Assembly: GCA_023150875.1 (NCBI GenBank)
Contig: JAKLKC010000056.1
Coordinates: forward strand, 1 to 41,377
DNA length: 41,377 bases
Reading direction: 5' to 3'
DNA from: Myxococcota bacterium
GTDB lineage: Bacteria > Myxococcota_A > UBA796 > UBA9615 > JAKLKC01
The translations under genes and the position numbers were made by a program. The first letter of the stretch is position 1. Every line of letters starts with the position of its first letter. Shown here piece by piece: positions 7,714-18,786 of this stretch. Below the pieces are notes generated by a model. That model ran no database searches and was not told where the DNA came from. It was given only the letters and a program-made list of their open reading frames with translations.

Positions 7714-9345
7714 CTAGCAGGGGACCTCGGCGTTCTTCCGGGCGTAGAACCACCAGTTCAGCACCAGGCAGGTCGCGTAGTACACCGCGAACCCGTAGAG
7801 CGCGTATTGCGGGGTGCCCGCCTGGATCTGCGCCGCGAAGACCTTGGGGATCAGGTAGGCGCCGTAGGCGGCGATGGCGGAGGAGAAGCCCAGCACCGGC
7901 CCCCGCTGGTCCTTGTCGAAGATCACCCCGATCATCCGGAAGGTGGAGCCGTTCCCGATGCCGGTGGTGGCGAACAGGAACACGAAGACCGCCAGGAAGG
8001 GCACGAAGTACTTCTGGGGCTCCGGGGACTCCATCGCAAGGGAGACGATGTACCCGGCCCCGATGGTGGCGAAGACCATCAGGACCGTGTCCCAGTGGGT
8101 CACCCGGGCACCCCCGAACTTGTCCCCCAGCCAGCCCCCCACGGGCCGGATCAGGGCGCCCACCCCCGCGCCGATGAAGATGTACGCCGCCGAGGAGAGG
8201 CCCGTCGGCTGCCCTGCGTGGGGACCCGCCTGGACCACCCCGAAGACGTCGTCGATGAGCTTGGGGAAGGCGTTGGAGTAGCCGATGAACGACCCGAAGG
8301 TCATCACGTACAGGTAGGTCATGACCCAGTTGTGCTTGAGGCCGAAGATGGAGAACTGCGCCTTGAGCGGCTCCTGGATGGCGCGGGGCGTCAGGTAGCG
8401 CATCCCGCCGAGGGTGACCGCCACCGCCACCACCGCGACGATGAGGGTCTTGAGCAGGTCCGGGAACCCTCCCCAGGGCACGACCAGCAGCGCGATGGCG
8501 ATCCCGGCTCCGGCGAGACCGATCACGGTCAGCCACAAGCACTTGCCCAGGGCGATGGGCGCCGGCCCACACTTGTGGAAGGGCAGGTTGTCCATCAGGA
8601 ACCAGGTCAACACCACGACCGTCACCAGGATCGGCACCCACACCAGGCCCGCGTTCTGGACCCACATGGAGGCGGTACCCGCCCCGGCGGCGTACTCGTA
8701 GGGCTTCCCGCCGAGACGGCCGAACAGGCCGAAGGTAATGACCCAGGGGATCAGGAACTGCATCAGGCTCACGCCGAGGTTGCCGAGCCCGGCGTTCAGG
8801 CCCAGGGCGAGGCCCTGCATCCTCTTCGGGAAGAAGAAGCTGATGTTGGACATCGACGACGCGAAGGCGCCGCCGCCGACCCCCGAGAGGGCGGCCAGGA
8901 CCAGGAACACGGTGAAGGGAGTCGTCGGGTCCTGGAGCGCGATCCCCGCCCCCAAGGAGGGCAGGATCAGCAGCACCGTGGTCAGGAACTTGACGTTCCG
9001 GCCCCCGCTGATGGCGATCATGAAGGAGTGGGGGATCCGCAGGGTCGCCCCGGCGAGCCCCGCGACGGCGGGCAGGAGGAACATCAGCCCCCGGTACCCC
9101 GCCTCGTCGTAGGGCTGCCCCCCGTTCATGAAGGTGAAGTCGAACGCCTTGCCCCCGGTGGCGAAGTGGAGCTGCTGGACGTACTTCGCCACCATCCCCC
9201 AGTAGATCCAGATGGCGAACCCGAGGAGGAGGTTCGGGATGGACACCCAGAGGTTGCGGCTGGCGACCCGCTTCCCCGTGCGGGCCCAGAAGCCCTCGTC
9301 CTCGGGGTCCCAGTACTCGGGCCACTCCTTACCCTGCGTCCTCAT
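7714..9345 (-). CDS. narK2: NarK2-type nitrate/nitrite transporter (MFS)
   Basis: 543 residues with 12 membrane segments and the long N-terminal extension (WDPEDEGFWARTGKRVASRNLW) typical of NarK2-type porters. The nitrate signature GLNAGLGNLGVSLMQFLIP is at 182-200. Substrate-binding Arg candidates are in TM2 (LRIPHSF, R103) and in the IRPVGGWLGD helix. Established knowledge: NarK2-type carriers mainly exchange nitrate for nitrite. The ATG at 9345 overlaps the narK1 stop in an ATGA and has GGGAGC upstream, so the two are translationally coupled. It sits beside NarK1 in the nar operon, as in many denitrifiers. Confidence 0.9.
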   Translation of the reverse strand: MRTQGKEWPEYWDPEDEGFWARTGKRVASRNLWVSIPNLLLGFAIWIYWGMVAKYVQQLHFATGGKAFDFTFMNGGQPYDEAGYRGLMFLLPAVAGLAGATLRIPHSFMIAISGGRNVKFLTTVLLILPSLGAGIALQDPTTPFTVFLVLAALSGVGGGAFASSMSNISFFFPKRMQGLALGLNAGLGNLGVSLMQFLIPWVITFGLFGRLGGKPYEYAAGAGTASMWVQNAGLVWVPILVTVVVLTWFLMDNLPFHKCGPAPIALGKCLWLTVIGLAGAGIAIALLVVPWGGFPDLLKTLIVAVVAVAVTLGGMRYLTPRAIQEPLKAQFSIFGLKHNWVMTYLYVMTFGSFIGYSNAFPKLIDDVFGVVQAGPHAGQPTGLSSAAYIFIGAGVGALIRPVGGWLGDKFGGARVTHWDTVLMVFATIGAGYIVSLAMESPEPQKYFVPFLAVFVFLFATTGIGNGSTFRMIGVIFDKDQRGPVLGFSSAIAAYGAYLIPKVFAAQIQAGTPQYALYGFAVYYATCLVLNWWFYARKNAEVPC

Positions 9346-11036
9346 GCCTTGCTCCCGCCGACCTCGCGTTGTTCGTCCGCCGTAGCCACCACGCACGCCC
9401 CCAGGCAGGCGGAATTCCCCACGGGATCTCCCGACAACGAACACGCGCCGACCCGAGTCCCGGAGCCCGGCGCGGTGCCCCCCAGGAGCCGGACCCGGGC
9501 CCGGGTGCCATGGACGGGGCAGACCAGCGCGAGGGCCACGGAGCGCCCCGGCTCGACGTCCTCGATGCGCTGGGCGATGTCGGGCGCGCGCCGGGCGGTC
9601 ATCTTGCGGATGGTCCAGTGCATCCACACCAGGCAGACCACCGACAACACCGCGAAGAACACCCAGGTGGTGGTCCACAGGCCCGTGCCCCGCAGCAGGT
9701 ATCCGAAGACGATGGGGCAGACGAAGCCGCCCAGGCCGCCGATCACGCCCACGATCCCGCCGACGGTCCCGACGTCGTTGGGGTAGTAGTCCGGAATGTG
9801 CTTGTATACCGCGGCCTTGCCGATGCCCATCAGGATCCCGATGACGAACACCAGCACGGTGAAGACCCAAACGTTGGCCTGGAAGAAGATGTGGGTGTCG
9901 CCCCGGGCGAGGAGCTGCTTCTTCTGGACCGTATCCCCCACCTGGACGACGGGCACCTGGCCGAAGGACCGGGCGGGCCAGATCAGGACCTCCGGCTCCG
10001 CGATCGCCTCGGTGGGCTTGGGCTGGAGGGCGTACCGGGTGTCCCCGACCTGCACGAAGTCCGGCCCCACGGCGGTGACCGTCCCCGCCCGGGTCGCCAT
10101 CACCCCCTCGCCCGGCGTGTAGAGGTCCATCCGGGGCACCACCAGAGCCACGCTGCACAGGGCGCAGCCCCCCAGGATCCAGTACATCACCGCCCGGGCG
10201 CCGAAGCGGTCGGACATCCAGCCCCCGAGGGCCCTGATCACGCCGGAAGGGAGGGAGAAGATGGAGACCAGGAGGCCCGCGGTGACGATGGAGACGCCGT
10301 AGGCGTTGACGTAGTAGGGGATGAGCCACTGGGCCAGGGCGACGAAACCGCCGAAGACCAGGAAGTAGTAGAGCCCGAAGCGCCAGACCCGGACCTTCCC
10401 CAGGGGTGCCAGGCGCTGCGCCAGCGACCGCGTCGCCCCCTCCTGGGGCTTGCGGTTGACGGTGGAGACCCAGAAGAGCGCGGAGGTCACCAGCAGCACC
10501 AGGGCGTAGATCCGCGGCAGGGCGCGCCAGCGCTCGAGGTCCTGCCCGTCCCGGGTCAGCACCCCGAGGAGCCAGGGGGCGCCGAGGGTGGTGAGGGCCG
10601 CCCCGGCGTTGCCGGCGCCGAAGATCCCCAGGGCGGTCCCCTGCTGGGACTTGGGGAACCACACCGAGGTGAAGCCGATCCCCGCCGCGAAGCCCGTGCC
10701 CGCCAGTCCGAAGCCGAGCCCCCCGAGGAAGAAGCCCCAGAAGCCGTCCGCGAAGCTGCCGAGGAGGGCCGCCGCCGCGGTCATCAGCATCAGCACGGTG
10801 AAGACGGGGCGCCCCCCGAACCGGTCGGTCAGAAGGCCGACGGGGAGGCGCAGGACGGACCCCGTGAGCACGGGGACGCCGATCAGCCACCCCATCTCCA
10901 CCTTGCTGAACGCGAAGACGCCCCGGTCCACCAGGAAGGTGACCAGCACGCCGTTCATCATCCACACCGCGAAACACACCGTGAAGGCGAGGGTGTTCGC
11001 GATGAGGACGCGGTTCGCCGTGCGGTTCTCCGTCAC
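9342..11036 (-). CDS. narK1: NarK1-type nitrate transporter with beta-rich insert and Cys tail
   Basis: 564 residues. The GTG at 11036 is preceded by GGAGGA. It is an MFS nitrate/nitrite porter: GAGNAGAALTTLGAP (140-154) and GTVGGIVGVIGGLGGF (423-438) are the two nitrate signatures, with Arg63 and Arg268 as candidate anion ligands. Established knowledge: NarK1-type carriers are thought to act as nitrate/proton symporters. Two parts depart from the basic MFS fold. Residues about 305-385 form a Gly/Val-rich insert between membrane helices, ending in VVQVGDTVQKKQLLARG, which looks like a barrel-sandwich hybrid. Residues about 497-564 form a soluble tail with CPVHG, then ACS, SAC and GAC, a possible metal site. 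It follows narI by 28 bp and overlaps narK2 by 4 bp. Confidence 0.88.
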   Translation of the reverse strand: MTENRTANRVLIANTLAFTVCFAVWMMNGVLVTFLVDRGVFAFSKVEMGWLIGVPVLTGSVLRLPVGLLTDRFGGRPVFTVLMLMTAAAALLGSFADGFWGFFLGGLGFGLAGTGFAAGIGFTSVWFPKSQQGTALGIFGAGNAGAALTTLGAPWLLGVLTRDGQDLERWRALPRIYALVLLVTSALFWVSTVNRKPQEGATRSLAQRLAPLGKVRVWRFGLYYFLVFGGFVALAQWLIPYYVNAYGVSIVTAGLLVSIFSLPSGVIRALGGWMSDRFGARAVMYWILGGCALCSVALVVPRMDLYTPGEGVMATRAGTVTAVGPDFVQVGDTRYALQPKPTEAIAEPEVLIWPARSFGQVPVVQVGDTVQKKQLLARGDTHIFFQANVWVFTVLVFVIGILMGIGKAAVYKHIPDYYPNDVGTVGGIVGVIGGLGGFVCPIVFGYLLRGTGLWTTTWVFFAVLSVVCLVWMHWTIRKMTARRAPDIAQRIEDVEPGRSVALALVCPVHGTRARVRLLGGTAPGSGTRVGACSLSGDPVGNSACLGACVVATADEQREVGGSKA

Positions 11037-11064
11037 GGGTCCTCCGGGGTGGGTGGCCGATGCC

Positions 11065-11793
11065 TCAGTTGTTCCTGGGGCGCGCCCTGCTCCACGCGGT
11101 GTTCGGGTCGCGGATGGCTCCGCGGTCCCAGTTCCACATCACCTGCTGGTAGGGCCTGGACAGGTAATGCAGGGGCGCGACGAAGATGTGCGCCAGCCGC
11201 GAGAAGGGCACCATGAAGATGAGCAGGAAGGCGCCGAAGATGTGGAGCTTGATCACCCACGGCAGCGCGTACACCGCCTCGGTCTCCGGCTTCAGGGCGA
11301 AGAGGGACCACAGGTAGGGCGAGAGGTCCGCGGCGAACCAGGAGGACCCCCACCGGTAGCCCAGCGCCACCCACAGCCCCAGGATGATCTGGGTGAGGAG
11401 CAACACCTCGACGGCGATGTCCATGCGGGTGGTGACCGCCCGGACGCGACTCTCCGTGAAGCGGCGGAACATCAGCGAGCCCAGTCCCACCAGCACGCTC
11501 AGCCCGAAGGCGAACGCGCTCACCTCCAGGATGATGAGCCGGACGGGCTCGGCGTTCCAGGCGAGGATGCTCGACGGCACCAGGAAGGCCAGCAGGTGCC
11601 CGGTCAGGATGATCAGCAGCCCCACGTGGAACGGCACCACGCCCCAGAAGAGCCTGCGGCCCTCCAGGAACTGCGAGGACAGGCTCGAGATGGTGAAGCC
11701 GCGATGCCGGTACCGGATCGCCAGGCCGATGACGAACACCAGCACGGCCGCGTAGGGAAAAGCGACGAAGAGAAAGGCGTTCAGTGCATTCAC
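11065..11793 (-). CDS. narI: Respiratory nitrate reductase gamma subunit NarI
   Basis: 242 residues from a GTG at 11793 preceded by GGGAGGAT. It is a five-helix membrane diheme cytochrome b. His56 and His66 (PFHVGLL, TGHLLAF) fall at exactly the same numbers as the known NarI heme ligands of E. coli. The second pair is His184 (KLHIFG) and His202 (LAHIFVAP). It passes quinol electrons to NarH. The C-terminus (MWNWDRG) matches the family. It lies 28 bp after narJ and 28 bp before narK1. Confidence 0.96.
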   Translation of the reverse strand: MNALNAFLFVAFPYAAVLVFVIGLAIRYRHRGFTISSLSSQFLEGRRLFWGVVPFHVGLLIILTGHLLAFLVPSSILAWNAEPVRLIILEVSAFAFGLSVLVGLGSLMFRRFTESRVRAVTTRMDIAVEVLLLTQIILGLWVALGYRWGSSWFAADLSPYLWSLFALKPETEAVYALPWVIKLHIFGAFLLIFMVPFSRLAHIFVAPLHYLSRPYQQVMWNWDRGAIRDPNTAWSRARPRNN

Positions 11794-11821
11794 GGGTTCA
11801 TCCTCCCTGGAGCCACGACGC

Positions 11822-12570
11822 TCACCGCTGCGAGCCGATGTCGATCAGCGCGGAAGGCCGTGCGCCTTCCCCGCGGTCTTCGATCTCCAGCTCGCGCTTG
11901 ATGGAGCGCAGGAAGTCGGTGCTGTGGCGCGGCAGCTCGGACTCGACGGCGCCGTATTCGGCCTCGAGCACGTTCGCCACCGCCATCAGCGGGAACTGGA
12001 ACATGGTGGGCCCCAGCGGCGACACGTCGATCAGCGTCTTGTGGTGCCGCCGATACATCGCGTCCCGCTGGGACATGCGCGCGGGATCGAACTCCCCGAT
12101 CATCTGCCGAAGGGCCGGCAGGACGACCTGCTGGACCAGCTCCCGGAGGATGTCGGCGTCCCCCCCCCGCGCCAGCAGGCGCAGGACGTTGGGGAGGTGG
12201 TCCGACAGCTCGGTGCCGCACTCCACGCCGGCGGCGCGGTGCTCGCGGTTCAGGTTGACGAGCATCTCGGCGCGCTTGTAGTCGTCGCCGAAGCACACGT
12301 ATCCCACGTCGAGGGTGGTGATGGCCTGCACCTCGAAGGAACGCGTGTAGAGCTCCTGGACCTCGTGGAGGGCTTCGTCCACGAGGACCCCTCCTTCGTG
12401 GGGAGGGAGCGACGACACGAAGCGCTCCAGCGCCGCCGCGGCCTCGGGGAAGCCTCCCCGCAGCCCCTCCACGGCCCGCGCGACGCGACCCGCGTAGTCC
12501 TCGCCCGGGTATACGAAGAGGTCCGCGAGGATCTCGAAGTGCGGGCGAGGGAGCTTGGATGCCTCCACGC

Positions 12571-12574
<4 letters not shown>
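11822..12574 (-). CDS. narJ: Nitrate reductase molybdenum cofactor assembly chaperone NarJ
   Basis: 250 residues. The ATG at 12574 overlaps the narH stop (ATGA), implying translational coupling. All-helical TorD/NarJ-family chaperone: FEILADLFVYPGEDY at the start, YTRSFEVQAITTLDVGYVCFGDDYKR (family motif ...FDL.....L.....YG.D..R) and HLPNVLRLLARG. It binds apo-NarGH, holds it off the membrane until the cofactor is inserted, and is not part of the final enzyme. Slightly longer than the E. coli protein. Confidence 0.93.
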
Positions 12575-14124
<1,550 letters not shown>

Positions 14125-14164
14125 GGCGTGGCCCTTCGGAAGTGAATGGGTGATCAGGCGAGCG

Positions 14165-17100
14165 TCACCAGACCAGCTTGTCCATGCGCTTCACGATGAC
14201 GTGGGTGTCGCGCTGGGGAGCGATGGGGCCCCAGTAGTTGAAGTGGTACGAGAACTGTCCGTAGCCCCCGGTCAGGAAGCTCGGCTTGAGGTGGATGCGG
14301 GTGAAGCTGTTGTGCCCACCCGCCCGCCGGTTGCCGCGGACCTGGGACTTGGGGATGCCGACGGTCCGCTCGGGCACGTGGTACACGATGCAGACCCCCG
14401 GCGGGATCCGGGCGCTGACGCTGGCCCGGGTGCAGTACACGCCGTGGTCGTTGTAGACCTCGCACCAGTCGTTGTCCTGGATCCCCAGCTTCTCCGCGTC
14501 CACCTCGCTGAGCCACACCGGCTCGCAGCCCCGGGAGAGGGTCAGCATCCGGTGGTTCTCCATGTAGGTGGAGTGGATGTGCCACTTCCCGTGGGGGGTC
14601 AGGCAGTTGAGGATCCGGGCCTGCCCGCCCTTGATGGTCTCCTTGAGGTCCCCGTAGGCCTCCGGCTTGGGCGCGGGCTTGTAGGTCGGCAGGTGCTCGC
14701 CGTAGGCGATGTACAGCTCGTGGTCCAGGTAGAAGTGCTGGCGTCCGGTGAGCGTCCGCCAGGGCACCAGCATGTCGACGTTGTAGGTGTAGGCGCAGTA
14801 CGCGCGCCCGTCGTTCATCAGGCCGGACCACAGCGGCGAGGTGTTGTAGCGCCGGGGCTGAGCCTGGAGGTCGTGGTAGCGGATGCGCACGTCGGCGCTG
14901 CCCGCCCCCAGGTGGACCAGGTCGAGCCCGGTCTTCTTGGAGGCGTTCTCGTAGGCGCGGACGTTCAGCTTGCCGTTGGTCAGGGCCGACAGGTGCAGGA
15001 CGGCGTTGCACGCCCACTCGTCCTCGCGGATCGACGGCAGGACCTTGTCGCCGCGCCGCTCCACGGGGAAGTGGTTGGACTCGATCATCTGGTCGTAGGC
15101 GTCGGCGGCGTCGAAGTGGTTGCCGTGGGCGCCGAGACCCTTCTGGCGGATCCCCTCGCCGAGGGTGACGTACTTGTCGAAGAGGGCCGTGTAGTCCCGG
15201 TCCTGCACGGTGATCTTGTGCATGGTCTTGCCGGGGATGGCCTCGCACTCGCCCAGGAACCAGTCCTTGACGTCCTTCTGGGCGGCTTCCCCCGCCGAGT
15301 CGTGCTCCAGGGGGGTGAGGATGACGTCCTTCTGGGGCTCGGGCAGGTACTTCTTCGCCGCCTCGCTGGTGTGCAGGCAGATGTCGCGGAAGATGTTCCA
15401 GTCCGACTTGGCCTCCCAGACCGGGGGGATCGCCGCCGAGAGGGGGTGGATGAAGGAGTGCAGGTCGGTGCTGTTCATGTCGGCCTTCTCGTACCAGGAG
15501 GCGGCCGGCAGGACGATGTCCGAGTAGAGCGCCGAGCTGTCCATGCGGAAGTTGAGGTTGACGATGAGGTCCATCTTCCCCTGGGGGGCCTGCTCCCTCC
15601 AGCGGACCTCCGCCGTGCGCTCCTCACCGTCCTTCCCGATGGCGTTGCTGTGGGTCCCGAGGTAGTGCTTGAGGCAGTACTCGTGCCCCTTCATGGAGCC
15701 CATGATCGCGTTGCCGCGCCAGATGTACCAGACGCGGGGGAAGTTCTCGGGCGACTCGGGGTCCGCGACGGCGTACTCGATCTCCTTGCTCTTGAGCTTC
15801 TGGAGCACGTACGCCTCGATCTCGGCGTCGGTCTTGGCCCCCTGGGCCTGGGCCGCCTTGCACAGCTCCAGCGTGTTCTGCTTGAACTGCGGGTAGAAGG
15901 GCATCCAGCCCATGCGCACGGACTTGTAGATGGTGTCCGCCGTGTGCATGCGGGTCCACTTGTTGTCCGGCACGGTGTTGTATCGGGAGAACTGACCGTC
16001 GTAGCGGTACTGGCAGGTGTTGATGTAGTGCCAGAGGGGGGCCTGCTGGAGGCGGACCGCCTTGTTGTGGTCCTTGCCGAAGGCGATGGCGGCCCACGAG
16101 TCCACCGGCGCCAGCTTCTCCTGGCCGACGTAGTGGTTGAGCCCGCCGCCGTTCTTGCCCACGCAGCCCGAGAGCATGAGGGCCATGGCCCCGGCGCGGT
16201 ACATCAGGTTGCCGTGGTACCAGTGGTTGATACCGGCCCCCACGATGATCATGCACTTGCCTTCGGTGACCATCGCGGTGTTCGCCCACTCCCGGGCGAA
16301 CTGGAGCACGGTCTTGCTGTCCACGCCGGTGAACAGCTCCTGCCAGGCGGGGGTGTAGGCGGCGTCCTTGTCGGTGTAGTCCGCCGGGTAGGCGCCCTTG
16401 AGGCCCCGGGACACGCCGTACTGCGCCATGATCAGGTCGTAGACGGTAGTGACGTACTCGGGCCCGTTGACGGTCTCCACCTGGATGACCGGGACGCTCC
16501 GCAGGACGTGGTTGTCCAGGCCGAACTCGGTGAACTCGGTCTGGGCCGCGCCCTTGGCCCGGCCCAGGAGGGTGAGGACCGGGTCGTAGGGCGAGTCGTC
16601 GGTGGCGTTCTCGTACTTCAGGTTCCAGTTGCCGGGCTTGGTGTCCCAGCGCGAGCCCGTGGTCCCCTTGGGGACGACGAAGCGGCCGGTCTCGGAGTCG
16701 ATGTTGACGAACTTCCAGTCGCCCTGGGAGATGTCCTTGTACTCCGCGAGCTCGTTGGCCCTCAGCAGGCGCCCGGGCCGGAAGTGGTCGCCGACGCTCT
16801 CCAGCTTCACCAGGAAGGGGCTGTCGGTGAACCGCTTGACGTACTCGATGAAGTACGGCGTCGGGTTCTCGTGGTGGAACTCCTTCAGGATCACGTGGGT
16901 GACCGCCATCCAGAAGGCGCCGTCGCTGCCGGCGTGGAGGGGCACCCACTGGTCGGCGTACTTGCAGACCTGGCTGAAGTCGGGGGCGAAGACCACGGCC
17001 TTGGTGCCGTTGTGCCGCGACTCCGCGAAGAAGTGGCAGTCGGGGGTGCGCGTCATGTTCAGACACGCACCCATGTCCGCGATCATCTTCGAGTTGTACC

Positions 17101-17779
17101 AGTCGGCGCTCTCGCAGACGTCGGTCTGCTCGCCCCAGATCTCGGGGAAGGCCGTCGGCAGGTCGCAGTACCAGTCGTAGAAGCTCAGGTTGATGCCGCC
17201 GAAGAGCTGGAGGAACCGGCCACCGGCGCCGTAGCTGAGCATCGACATCGCCGGGATCGGGGAGAAGCCGACCACCCGATCGGGGCCGTACTTCTTGGCG
17301 GTGTAGATGTTGGCGACGGACATGATCTCCTGGACCTCGTCCCAGGTCGTCCGCCGGAAGCCACCCTTGCCGCGGGCGGTCTGGTACCGCTTGCGGCCCG
17401 CCTCGTCGGCCTGCAGCGCCACCCAGGCCTTCATGGGATCGCCGGTCTCACGCTTCTTGGCGCGATACGCGTCGATGAGGGCCGAGCGGATCAGGGGATA
17501 CTTGATGCGGAGCGGGCTGTAGAGGTACCAGGAGTAGGAGATGCCGCGCTGGCAGCCGCGGGGCTCGTAGGGGGGGAGCTTGTCCTCCAGCAGCGGATAG
17601 TCGAGCTGCTGGGTCTCCCAGGTCACGATCCCGTCCTTGACGTGGATCTGCCAGGAGCAGCCTCCCGTGCAGTTCACGCCGTGGGTGCTCCGGACGATGC
17701 GATCGTGCTGAAACCGGTTCCGGTAGAACTCCTCCCACTTGCGGGTCTCGGGGGAGATGATGTCCTTGATCCAGCCCAT
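14165..17779 (-). CDS. narG: Respiratory nitrate reductase alpha subunit NarG
   Basis: 1204 residues, slightly shorter than E. coli NarG. It binds Mo-bis-MGD and reduces nitrate to nitrite. The FS0 [4Fe-4S] ligands are His33, Cys37, Cys41 and Cys76 ([15 protein letters not shown]), and Asp206 in WYCDLP is the molybdenum ligand; each is offset by 16 from the E. coli numbers. [38 protein letters not shown] and the closing [14 protein letters not shown] match the family closely. No twin-arginine export leader is visible, and the two NarK transporters also argue for a cytoplasm-facing active site. ATG 17779 has GAGAGAAGC upstream. A hairpin occupies the gap to the cytochrome gene. Confidence 0.97.
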   Translation of the reverse strand: MGWIKDIISPETRKWEEFYRNRFQHDRIVRSTHGVNCTGGCSWQIHVKDGIVTWETQQLDYPLLEDKLPPYEPRGCQRGISYSWYLYSPLRIKYPLIRSALIDAYRAKKRETGDPMKAWVALQADEAGRKRYQTARGKGGFRRTTWDEVQEIMSVANIYTAKKYGPDRVVGFSPIPAMSMLSYGAGGRFLQLFGGINLSFYDWYCDLPTAFPEIWGEQTDVCESADWYNSKMIADMGACLNMTRTPDCHFFAESRHNGTKAVVFAPDFSQVCKYADQWVPLHAGSDGAFWMAVTHVILKEFHHENPTPYFIEYVKRFTDSPFLVKLESVGDHFRPGRLLRANELAEYKDISQGDWKFVNIDSETGRFVVPKGTTGSRWDTKPGNWNLKYENATDDSPYDPVLTLLGRAKGAAQTEFTEFGLDNHVLRSVPVIQVETVNGPEYVTTVYDLIMAQYGVSRGLKGAYPADYTDKDAAYTPAWQELFTGVDSKTVLQFAREWANTAMVTEGKCMIIVGAGINHWYHGNLMYRAGAMALMLSGCVGKNGGGLNHYVGQEKLAPVDSWAAIAFGKDHNKAVRLQQAPLWHYINTCQYRYDGQFSRYNTVPDNKWTRMHTADTIYKSVRMGWMPFYPQFKQNTLELCKAAQAQGAKTDAEIEAYVLQKLKSKEIEYAVADPESPENFPRVWYIWRGNAIMGSMKGHEYCLKHYLGTHSNAIGKDGEERTAEVRWREQAPQGKMDLIVNLNFRMDSSALYSDIVLPAASWYEKADMNSTDLHSFIHPLSAAIPPVWEAKSDWNIFRDICLHTSEAAKKYLPEPQKDVILTPLEHDSAGEAAQKDVKDWFLGECEAIPGKTMHKITVQDRDYTALFDKYVTLGEGIRQKGLGAHGNHFDAADAYDQMIESNHFPVERRGDKVLPSIREDEWACNAVLHLSALTNGKLNVRAYENASKKTGLDLVHLGAGSADVRIRYHDLQAQPRRYNTSPLWSGLMNDGRAYCAYTYNVDMLVPWRTLTGRQHFYLDHELYIAYGEHLPTYKPAPKPEAYGDLKETIKGGQARILNCLTPHGKWHIHSTYMENHRMLTLSRGCEPVWLSEVDAEKLGIQDNDWCEVYNDHGVYCTRASVSARIPPGVCIVYHVPERTVGIPKSQVRGNRRAGGHNSFTRIHLKPSFLTGGYGQFSYHFNYWGPIAPQRDTHVIVKRMDKLVW

Positions 17780-17800
17780 GGCGCTTCTCTCGTGCGAGTG

Positions 17801-17824
17801 GCCCTACCCGCCGACGGGCAGGGC
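17801..17824 (-). other. Intercistronic hairpin between cytochrome c gene and narG
   Basis: GCCCT (17801-17805) pairs with AGGGC (17820-17824). Inside it, CCCG (17807-17810) pairs with CGGG (17815-17818) around a CCGA loop, with one mismatch. It lies in the 58-bp gap between two genes of the same operon, so it may set relative expression (mRNA processing or stabilization) rather than end transcription. Confidence 0.45.
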
Positions 17825-17837
17825 ACCGGGTCGGAGT

Positions 17838-18713
17838 TCAGTTGGAGGAGGTGATCTGGCGATCCGAGATGGCCTGGTAGACCGACTGCCGCTTACGGCC
17901 TCGCCAGAGGACGGTGTAGAACCCGAGGAGCAGCGCGGTGAATCCAGCCCCGCTGGCGGCCAGCTTCGGGCCGTAGTCCCGGGGCTGCTGCAGGGCGTGG
18001 TTGCGGTCCGAGAACTGGAGGAACGCCACCAGCGCGGACACCTCCTCCGGGGTCAGGGGCTTCTCCAGGTAGGCCCTCTGCATGACGGGGAACGGCGGGG
18101 CGCCGATGATCGACCGGACGCCTTGACCGCCGAGGCGGCCGAAGACGGTGGTGAGCTCCCGGGCCAGCACGCCGCCGCCGATGACGGCGTCGTGGACGAC
18201 CTCGTGGCAGGAGTTGCAGGACGGGCCGCCGTTCTTCGGCCTGGCCTTCCCCTGGAAGAGCGCCTGGCCGTGCTCGATCTCGGCCTGCGTCGGCTCCGCG
18301 GCCACCGGGGCCGCCGCCGGAGGCGTCAGGGCCCCGGTCGCGGCGGCGCCGCCACGGGTGTACTCGACGATGGACAGGACCTGGGCCTCGCTGAGGGGCT
18401 GGTCGGGCATCGGGATCGAGGCGTACTCCTTGAAGAGCGCCACCGCGGTCTCGTCCCCCGCCTTGACCATGGCCTGGGAGCCCTGGACGAAGCGGACGAT
18501 CCACTCCGGCGCCCTGCGGTCACCCACTCCGGCGAGGTCGGGTCCCACCAGCCTGCCGCCGCCGACGGTGTGGCATGCGGCGCAGTGGGTCTTGAAGAGT
18601 TCCTCCCCCGTCTGGGCCCGCGCCGGGGACGCTTGGGCCATCCCGATGAGGCCGGGGAGCACCAGCATGATCACCCGGGGGAGCGACCGAATGTCGAACC
18701 TCTTCCTCTGCAT
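17838..18713 (-). CDS. Membrane-anchored diheme cytochrome c of the nar operon (NarC-like)
   Basis: 291 residues. ATG 18713 has GAGGTGA upstream. An N-terminal signal segment ends near ASPARAQ (about 33). Two class-I cytochrome domains follow: CAACH at 44-48 with candidate axial Met102 (SIPMPDQPLS), and CNSCH at 166-170 with candidate Met211 (FPVMQRAYLEKPLTPEE). An Ala/Pro linker (123-142) joins them. A C-terminal membrane helix (about 253-270) with a basic end anchors it, hemes outside. It lies directly upstream of narG in the same direction. Thermus nar operons also begin with a diheme cytochrome c (NarC) needed for enzyme assembly and electron supply, and a similar role here is inference. 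Confidence 0.88.
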   Translation of the reverse strand: MQRKRFDIRSLPRVIMLVLPGLIGMAQASPARAQTGEELFKTHCAACHTVGGGRLVGPDLAGVGDRRAPEWIVRFVQGSQAMVKAGDETAVALFKEYASIPMPDQPLSEAQVLSIVEYTRGGAAATGALTPPAAAPVAAEPTQAEIEHGQALFQGKARPKNGGPSCNSCHEVVHDAVIGGGVLARELTTVFGRLGGQGVRSIIGAPPFPVMQRAYLEKPLTPEEVSALVAFLQFSDRNHALQQPRDYGPKLAASGAGFTALLLGFYTVLWRGRKRQSVYQAISDRQITSSN

Positions 18714-18753
18714 CGGCTCACCTCTGGCGGCGACACCTCGCCGACCGCGGGGG

Positions 18754-18786
18754 AGTCTAGGACAGGCTTCTTACACCCCACTTACA
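18754..18786 (-). promoter_or_regulatory. Candidate SARP-type operator and promoter of the cytochrome c-nar operon
   Basis: Read on the minus strand, TGTAAG at 18786-18781 is repeated exactly at 18775-18770, an 11-bp period. After 10 bases comes a -10-like TAGACT (18759-18754). The ATG of the cytochrome gene is 41 nt further on. Established knowledge: SARP/BTAD regulators bind direct repeats with about one-helical-turn (11-bp) spacing placed about 8 bp before the -10, standing in for a -35. The gene just upstream encodes such a regulator, and the first half-site overlaps its stop codon. Binding has not been shown. Confidence 0.5.
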
